Below are positions 58,923-64,000 of a DNA stretch of 64,000 nucleotides, in pieces. The stretch comes from CAVVST01 sp963750995 (GTDB lineage Bacteria > Acidobacteriota > Vicinamibacteria > Vicinamibacterales > UBA2999): assembly GCA_963750995.1 (NCBI GenBank), contig CAVVST010000002.1, forward strand, positions 744,001 to 808,000. Reading direction: 5' to 3'. Both the position numbers and the translations under genes were made by a program. Under the pieces are notes generated by a model that did not search any database, was not told the origin of the DNA, and saw only the letters and a program-made list of their open reading frames with translations. Within the stretch, counting starts at the first letter, position 1. Each line of letters begins with the position of its first letter.

Positions 58923-59769
58923 GATGACTCCGAGTTGATGTGCTCAATCGCTGAACACGCTCAGGCACTGCCTATACAACGCACGTGCCGCATCACGTGG
59001 ATAGCGATTCGTAACTGACAGTCGGTCTTAGTCAAATCGTGCCGCGACTTTTGTTGTCAGCGAACCAACAAACCAGGTCTCGCGGGAAGTCCCCTGAGCA
59101 CGGGAAGACTTCATGCTGTGCCGATTACATTCTTGGAGTGGTCGGGGCGACCACGCGCGAAGCTACTCGGTTAGCGGCAGTCAATCAAAACGATGTCGAC
59201 CGCCGTCACATCGCAGGACCTGCGGAGGTTCCTCGCAGTCCGCAACGCTGCGCCCGTCTATGAATCTGGTGAGGCCGTGGCATCGGTGGTGAGGGCCATG
59301 GGGACTGTGTTGCAGGCTCATTCTCACTTACGGAATTGCAGGAATGGGAGGACGCGCGGCAGCAGGATGTCGTTCCGAAGAACAGGCACCCTGGGGAACG
59401 ACTGCCGCGCGTGTCGGCATCAGACAGCAACGATAATGCCTTTGTCCGAATCAGCGGGTGACACGATTTCGGAGCGATTTGTCGGACAGCTCACGGCAGT
59501 TCTGGCTGGAGCCAGACGTTTGTCTGGAGGCACCGTCGCGCCCGTAGGCTCTTCGACGTCAGCGCCCCTCGTGGCACTCGAGTCGTCATAAGGCGCTTGG
59601 ACAGACGCGCCAGAAGACCACGAGCAGTCCACGATGATGGACCTGGACCCACGTCTAGCTGGGGCTCTGAAGAAGGCATTTGCTTGGTGACCGGATGGCA
59701 CGTGGTACGCTCGCGTGGCAACCCCTCCAAGTTCGTGATAGGTTGAAGGTTGGAAAAGGCAGCGCCCGC
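58923..59769. other. Accessory stretch without recognisable genes
   Basis: Several short frames exist on both strands, for example a plus-strand frame from 59194 to 59591, but none has a recognisable domain, a convincing ribosome binding site or coding-like composition. Together with the flanking duplicated tRNA-Arg sequence, this looks like decayed integrated DNA. Confidence 0.4.
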
Positions 59770-59812
59770 CTTCGAATCCGTAGGTCGCAGGGTCGAGTCC
59801 TGCCGGGCGCGC
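59770..59812 (+). repeat. Duplicated 3' half of tRNA-Arg(TCG), candidate attachment-site remnant
   Basis: 43 bases match 58246-58288 with one mismatch (GGTTCGA in the tRNA, GGGTCGA here). The copy covers the anticodon loop, anticodon 3' stem, T-arm and acceptor 3' strand, and lacks CCA. A direct repeat of a tRNA 3' half 1.5 kb downstream of the tRNA is the usual scar of tyrosine-integrase insertion. Confidence 0.75.
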
Positions 59813-59896
59813 TTTTCACAGTTATGATTTTGTGGTTTGCGAATGCCGGGCCTCGATTTCAATCACAAATCGCAAATCGGAATCACCAATCGATAG

Positions 59897-59973
59897 GCGC
59901 CCGTAGCTCAGCTGGATAGAGCACCAGCCTCCGGAGCTGGGGGCCACAGGTTCGAATCCTGTCGGGCGCGCCA
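59897..59973 (+). tRNA. tRNA-Arg (anticodon CCG)
   Basis: A 77-base cloverleaf. The acceptor stem GCGCCCG pairs with CGGGCGC, the anticodon loop CTCCGGA gives CCG, and the T-arm is ACAGGTTCGAATCCTGT. CCA is encoded at 59971-59973. AATCACAAATC/AATCACCAATC words lie directly upstream. Confidence 0.97.
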
Positions 59974-60033
59974 CCTTAGTTTGTAGGCCGATCTCTCCCA
60001 GCAGCAGACCCCTACCAGTCGAGTCCTGCAGGG

Positions 60034-60431
60034 TCATGCTCTGTTCGGCCACGCGATCGTGAGCAGAAAGGCGCTCTCTTCGAGTGCCTCGATGACGTGA
60101 GGGACGCCGTGATCGAGCACGAGCAAACCGGCGGGCCGGAGATTGAACGTCCGCTCGGCGGCCTTCAGTTGGATGTGGCCCGACAGGTACTCTGGACCGA
60201 AATCCGTCCCTCGGTCTTGTGTTCGGGTATGCGCACGTGTGCTTGGAGAGCGATCAGGACGGCACGAAAGTCGTCGTACTTAACGAGCGTCTTGGCGTTC
60301 TGGCCTGTCTCCCACGTTGTCTCACCTCGCAGACGATCGAGTTCCGCCGGTAGATCGAATTCCATGAACAGACTCGCCAGCGGCGATGCATGCGGTCGAC
60401 GGTAAGGTTCATGTTGTGCGGTATCGGACAT
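60034..60431 (-). pseudogene. Cupin-domain protein, split by one frameshift
   Basis: The 5' part from ATG 60431 (GGAGG upstream) reads LFMEFDLPAELDRLRGETTWETGQNAKTLVKYDDFRAVLIALQAHVRIPEHKTEGRISVQ. One base is missing at about 60190. The continuing frame YLSGHIQLKAAERTFNLRPAGLLVLDHGVPHVIEALEESAFLLTIAWP is a clear cupin C-terminal half (GLLVLDHGVPH with the metal His) and ends at 60034. The restored length is about 132 residues. Such proteins appear in stress or metabolite-binding roles; the function here is unknown. Confidence 0.72.
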
Positions 60432-60545
60432 GAGAAGCCTCCGGTCAGCTGCGACCGAGTAGGGCACGTTCCCCGTAAAAACGGGTCGTGCAAACTTTCC
60501 ATTTCTCCGCTCGGGCGCGCCAACCTTCTCACGTTCCACCTGGCT

Positions 60546-60947
60546 TCACTCGAGCTCGAACGATGTAATGCGCCAGGAGCCCGCGCGTCGGACCAACGCG
60601 AATTCCATGACGATCTCATCGTCACCCGCGGTCGTGACGAGGGCGGCGGCGGTTGCCGTGTCGCCGTCGATCACGCCTGGCTTTCCTTCGACCTGGACGA
60701 TGGCGCCGGCACGCGCGCGGAGCATGTCGCTCGTCGTCCGAATTCGTGCGCGCAGCGCCGGAGAGTCCTCGGCGAGGTGTGCGCGTGCCACGTCGTAGCG
60801 TCTGCCGGCTAGTTTCCTGACGAACTGCTCGGCGACCGATTCGGGCGGCGACACCAGCGTGTTTGTATCGTGCGCGAATCCGACGGCCGCAGCCACGACG
60901 CCGAGCGCCACGGCGGTCGCGAGGACGAGGGGCAGCAGGTCTTTCAT
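60546..60947 (-). CDS. Membrane-anchored hypothetical protein, third gene of the DUF421 operon
   Basis: 133 residues. An N-terminal hydrophobic anchor or signal (LLPLVLATAVALGVVAAAVGFA) precedes a soluble domain: SVAEQFVRKLAGRRYDVARAHLAEDSPALRARI, then GDTATAAALVTTAGDDEIVMEFALVRRAGSWRITSFELE. The pattern resembles small NTF2-like/DUF4878-type lipoprotein-like domains, which is a weak assignment. ATG 60947 overlaps the stop of the preceding DUF421 gene by 4 bases (ATGA), so translation is coupled. Confidence 0.7.
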   Translation of the reverse strand: MKDLLPLVLATAVALGVVAAAVGFAHDTNTLVSPPESVAEQFVRKLAGRRYDVARAHLAEDSPALRARIRTTSDMLRARAGAIVQVEGKPGVIDGDTATAAALVTTAGDDEIVMEFALVRRAGSWRITSFELE

Positions 60948-61201
60948 CGCCAGCGCGCGGCGCGCATCTGCAGGCGCTCCAGCGACAGGTGGACCACCAT
61001 GAGCACGCTGACCGCGACCACGAACACGCTCGCATCCACTTCGGCCCACAACATGTCATCCACCATGTCGCCAAGGATCAGCGACAGCGTGAACTCGAAG
61101 GGCGACGCCTGCCTGACCGTGCGCTTGCCGCTGACGCGTAGCATCGCCTGCAGCATCACGTAGGCAAAGAGCACGCGCGCGGCGATGCGCCACAGATCCA
61201 T
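60944..61201 (-). CDS. DUF421-like membrane protein lacking the YetF C-terminal domain
   Basis: 85 residues with three hydrophobic segments (AARVLFAYVMLQAMLRVSG, FEFTLSLILGDMVDDMLW, VFVVAVSVLMVVHL). It resembles the N-terminal membrane part of DUF421/YetF proteins (RVSGKRTVRQASPFEFTLSLILGD), but the soluble C-terminal domain is missing. The frame is clean from ATG 61201, which shares one base with the stop of the longer DUF421 gene (TAATG). It is likely an intact accessory subunit rather than a truncation. Confidence 0.75.
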   Translation of the reverse strand: MDLWRIAARVLFAYVMLQAMLRVSGKRTVRQASPFEFTLSLILGDMVDDMLWAEVDASVFVVAVSVLMVVHLSLERLQMRAARWR

Positions 61202-61779
61202 TATTCGATATTCAGGGCCCGGGGTGAATCGGTGCGCAGCGCCGGCATATCCTGCCCGCCCACCGAGTCGTCACGCTTGCGCCGCTCGTCGTCCAGGACA
61301 TCGGCCTTCTGTGCGGGTTCTGCCCAGGACTGCTTCAGGATGCTGACGGCGCCGTCCATCTCGACGATCGCCAGGTGCACCTCGCGCATGTCCTGGATGC
61401 CCGCCTGGCGCAGGTGCGACATCACGTCCTTTTCGGTCATGCGCTCCCGGCGCATGCCCGCCCGCTCGAAGCGGCCGTTGCGGACGACGATGGTGGGAGT
61501 GCCCTCGAGCACGGCTTCCATGCCATGGTCGAAATAGGCCAACCAGGCGTCGGCGTACGCGAGCACGGCGATCGCGCCGATGGCAACCGCGCCTTGGATG
61601 AAGAGGACGTCGCCGTAGATGATTTCATCGACGACTTCGCCGAGCATCAGGGCGACGATCAGGTCGAACGCCGAGAAGTTGCCCACCGTGCGCTTGCCGA
61701 GCGCCCGAATGACGATGAGCATGAGGACATAGACGGCGGCCGCGCGCGCCGCCGTCAGCATTAGCTCCCTCGGGTCCAT
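61201..61779 (-). CDS. DUF421 (YetF-like) membrane protein
   Basis: 192 residues. The N-terminal membrane part (AAAVYVLMLIVIRALGKRTVGNFSAFDLIVALMLGEVVDEIIYGD) has three spans. The soluble YetF-type domain follows, with VLEGTPTIVVRNGRFERAGMRRERMTEKDVMSHLRQAGIQDMREVHLAIVEMDGAVSILKQ. The charged tail is EPAQKADVLDDERRKRDDS. The family is found in spore formers and many other bacteria; its molecular role is not established. First gene of a three-gene overlapping operon (61779 to 60546). Confidence 0.88.
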   Translation of the reverse strand: MDPRELMLTAARAAAVYVLMLIVIRALGKRTVGNFSAFDLIVALMLGEVVDEIIYGDVLFIQGAVAIGAIAVLAYADAWLAYFDHGMEAVLEGTPTIVVRNGRFERAGMRRERMTEKDVMSHLRQAGIQDMREVHLAIVEMDGAVSILKQSWAEPAQKADVLDDERRKRDDSVGGQDMPALRTDSPRALNIE

Positions 61780-61871
61780 GCCCGAAGGGCTTGCATCCCT
61801 TATTCCTGCGCTTGCATGAGGTACAATCGCGAGTCTGGGTGCACGGCGGTGGCGTGTGCCATGACAGAGGC

Positions 61872-61947
61872 GGGCCGGTAGCTCAATTGGCAGAGCAGCA
61901 GACTCTTAATCTGCGGGTTGGGGGTTCGATTCCCCCCCGGCTCACCA
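61872..61947 (+). tRNA. tRNA-Lys (anticodon CTT)
   Basis: A 76-base cloverleaf. The acceptor stem GGGCCGG pairs with CCGGCTC (one G-T), the anticodon loop CTCTTAA gives CTT, and the T-arm is GGGGGTTCGATTCCCCC. CCA is encoded at 61945-61947. An integrase remnant on the opposite strand ends inside this tRNA. Confidence 0.97.
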
Positions 61948-62510
61948 GAATTGTTCCAGATTCTTGCGATTCCTGAGGTTCCTCCGCGGAGCCTTTTCCG
62001 TTCTGACGGCCATTCTGACTGCCATTCGTTCCCAAGGCCTCATCCATTCGACTCGCGGCCTCAGCTTGAAACCCGGGCAGCACATGCGAATAGGTGTCGA
62101 GGGTCAGCGAGATTTGCGAATGCCCTAGCGTCTCCATTACCACTCGCGGATGCACGCCTTGCGCGAGCAGCAGCGGCCGAGGTGTGACGAAGGTCGTGGA
62201 GGCGCATCGAGGGTAAGCCGGCGGTCGTTAGCAGGTCGTTGAAGACCCTCCGGACGTTCCTCTCGTCGAGGGGGGTGCCGATGGTCGAGGTGAACACCAA
62301 TCCCGACTCGACCCACTTCGAGCCCGCGAGGAGGCGTTCTTGAGCCTGCGCTTTGTGATGGCGCTTGAGAGTCTCGATGGCGAAGGCCGGTAGATTCACC
62401 ACCCTCCGGCTGCGCTCACTCTTGGGCTCAACGAACGTCAACTTCTTCTCGCCCCGCTGAAGCGCTCTGCGGACGCGGAGGGTTGCTCGTCCATCGAACG
62501 GAGTTAACAC
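61883..62510 (-). pseudogene. Tyrosine-recombinase (phage-type integrase) C-terminal remnant
   Basis: The catalytic half of a tyrosine recombinase in two frames. The first frame reads ATLRVRRALQRGEKKLTFVEPKSERSRRVVNLP and MRLHDLRHTSAA (catalytic Arg in HDLRHT). One extra base at about 62170 precedes LLLAQGVHPRVVMETLGHSQISLTLDTYSHVL (catalytic His and Tyr). The N-terminal arm-binding and core parts are missing upstream of about 62500. The C-terminal 20 residues are read antisense from tRNA-Lys (SRGGIEPPTRRLRV), so the gene ends inside the tRNA at 61883, the usual position for an integrase at its attachment site. Confidence 0.8.
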
Positions 62511-62904
62511 TCGCCGGGGTGTTGGTGATCGTCGGTTGCGTCGTCGCGTGGCTACGGCTCTGAATAGCTTCGTTGTGCCCGAATCGGGCAGGTCCGATAG
62601 AGCGTAACCGCGACCATCGGCGGCGTGCCGCGCAAAGCGGAGCTATCTCCACGAACATTCTGGATTTTCGCGCGCGAGTTCTCGTCATTTGAGGCGGCAA
62701 GGGGCCGCTTACGGGCAGCGACTCTGATCCCGGACACGGTTCTGCCCGTCCACTCGAGCGACGTGCGGTCCCCGGTTCTCCCGGCAGTCGCCTCCAGACG
62801 CACGGGCCTGTAGGTCCCCGTGGTCAGACGGGCGGTCAGCACTCGGTCGTCAGGCGGCTGCTTCGACTGACGGGCACGTCTCGCAGGCCGCCGATCGGTT
62901 CGCC
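62511..62904. other. No gene seen between the integrase remnant and the transposase
   Basis: Short frames on both strands lack recognisable domains. The integrase loses its 5' half at the left edge of this stretch and the transposase ends at the right edge, so an insertion boundary probably lies here. I could not find a convincing inverted terminal repeat. Confidence 0.4.
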
Positions 62905-64000
62905 TCAACGCGTGCCCGGCGCGCAGCGGCCGCGCGTGACGTCAGGTCTGCCGGTACTGCGTTCTCCGGTGCCAAAGTACATCTCGTCCGGCGTCTGTCC
63001 CCGAAACGCCGAATGCGGAAGCACGCGGTTGTGTTCGTCGACGTAGAACGTCACGAGTCGACGGACGGTGGTGACGCTGTCGAGCGAGTGGAGGAAGAGC
63101 CATTGATGTTTCAGGGAGCGCCACCACGCTTCGATCATGGAGTTCGAGAACTTCAGCTCCGTCAAGGCCAGCATCCGGCGCAGCACGCCCGTGGAGATGA
63201 GGGCGTCGACCTGGGCATTCACGTTCTCGACGCCCGCATCTGCCAACACGACTGGGGTGGTGTCTGAGGACGTCGCGCCTCGACTGGCGTCGAGCAACAC
63301 GGCCACGCTGTTGACCGGTGCGAATGTGTCGGCGACTCGCCACGCCAAGATCCGTCGCGAGAAGTTGTCGATCACGGCATGGAGATAGGCGCGGGTCCCG
63401 TCGAGCAGGCGGATGACGGTGGTGTCGATGTGCCACATCTCGTCGGCTCGCGTCGTTCGAAAGCCCACCTTCGGCTTGGCCGGGTGCACGCGGAGCCGGG
63501 GGCGGCGCCAGCCAAACTTCCGCACCAGGTGGTACCAGGTCGAGGGGGAAGCCCAAACCTTGCCGAGCCGCTGCGCAAGGACGGCGAGCGTGCCGGTCGG
63601 GACGTGCCGGTACTCGAGCGCGGTCACCATGTCCTTGATCGTCCGGACCTCGGGTGGCGGTCAGTCGATGGGGCGACGTGTGCGGACAGGACGACTGATC
63701 GTCAAGCGCACACGCGTGCTGCCGCCGTCGCCAGGCATGGAACCGACTCGGGGACAATCGCAGGAACCGCAGGAGCGCCCGCAACGGAACAAACGCACGG
63801 GCACGATCCACGGCTCGCAGGATCCTGATTTTGGCGCGTCCGTCGGGCAGACGCTCGTGCGTCAACGTGAATCCCGAGCTTCGAAGCAGGGCGAGCGCGA
63901 GCCGAAGGAGTGCCGTGAGCTTCCTCACGCGTCGCCGGAGTTCCAGGACTTCTTGCTGGAGTTCCGATGCCTTCAGGTCCGTCACGTCCAGGCTGACCAC
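62905..64000 (-). mobile_element. DDE transposase of an IS3-like insertion sequence, 5' end outside the window, one frameshift
   Basis: Transposase with an rve/DDE core. The 5' part, up to the window end, reads ELQQEVLELRRRVRKLTALLRLALALLRSSGF and FLRLSPSRFHAWRRR (helix-turn-helix/linker). An extra C in a CCC run at about 63664 breaks the frame. The 3' part continues EVRTIKDMVTALEYRHVPTGTLAVLAQRLGKVWASPSTWYHLVRKFGW. The catalytic triad follows: Asp in MWHIDTTVIRL, Asp in VVLADAGVEN and Glu in NSMIEAWWRSLKHQWL. The C-terminus is TPDEMYFGTGE. The start codon lies beyond 64000. A deliberate orfA/orfB shift is unlikely because no slippery A-rich site is present. Confidence 0.82.

Noticed and set aside
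59194..59591. Possible small gene in the tRNA-flanked stretch
   Set aside because: No recognisable domain, weak start context and coding-unlike composition in decayed integrated DNA.
59770..59812. A fourth functional tRNA in the 58-62 kb region
   Set aside because: Only the 3' half is present, no D-arm or acceptor 5' strand is found and CCA is missing.
63600..63700. Programmed frameshift in the transposase
   Set aside because: IS3-type programmed shifts use an A-rich slippery site between orfA and orfB. Here the break is in a CCC run inside the linker and needs a +1 change, like the many other breaks in the window.

Overview
This is a GC-rich bacterial chromosome segment, most likely from a soil or environmental member of the Acidobacteriota, probably class Vicinamibacteria. 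That placement is inferred from gene content: several very large carboxypeptidase-regulatory/TonB receptors, a DUF5916 outer-membrane protein, DUF6152, tandem unnamed secreted proteins, serine-type and metallo-beta-lactamase-fold secreted hydrolases, DUF2934, and a short PEP-CTERM protein. No rRNA or marker-gene comparison was possible.

Layout. 0-5 kb: membrane proteins (YihY/BrkB), a secreted metallo-hydrolase, pantothenate kinase (coaA) and a TauE/SafE exporter. 5-10 kb: a probable metal-linked cassette with a cupredoxin-like lipoprotein, an outer-membrane barrel, a Cys/His-rich small protein and a large TonB receptor. 10-16 kb: DUF2071, a dienelactone hydrolase, an amino-acid permease, DUF5916 and a lipoprotein. 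16-32 kb: catabolic and secreted functions, with three tandem secreted paralogues, a gamma-glutamyltransferase-like enzyme, an amidohydrolase, an LVIVD protein, a MatC-like carrier with MmgE/PrpD divergent from a TRAP binding protein, a second secreted metallo-hydrolase, and DUF6152 with its partner. 32-44 kb: two more Oar-type receptors, a metallo-hydrolase with an altered metal motif, a methyltransferase-like protein, an SMP-30 lipoprotein, a cupin, a diguanylate cyclase and tRNA-His. 44-52 kb: an alpha-glucan/trehalose operon (GlgX, GlgE, TreS-maltokinase fusion). 52-56 kb: DUF892, DUF2934, Ku and a LIG-POL type LigD. 56-64 kb: another TonB receptor, then an accessory region with three tRNAs, a duplicated tRNA-Arg half, a PEP-CTERM protein, a cupin, a DUF421 operon, an integrase remnant next to tRNA-Lys, and a DDE transposase cut by the window edge.

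Two signals run through the whole window. First, about 17 single-base frame breaks and one in-frame stop interrupt otherwise well-conserved genes. They look like indel errors in the assembly, or much less likely like very recent gene loss, and any annotation here must stitch frames. Second, the intergenic DNA carries an unusual density of palindromes. One class is a pair of GC-rich REP-like palindromes, and these also sit inside the glgE coding frame. Another class is built from short near-tandem words followed by their reverse complement, with a different word at each locus, usually at gene ends. No CRISPR array, rRNA operon or replication origin was seen.
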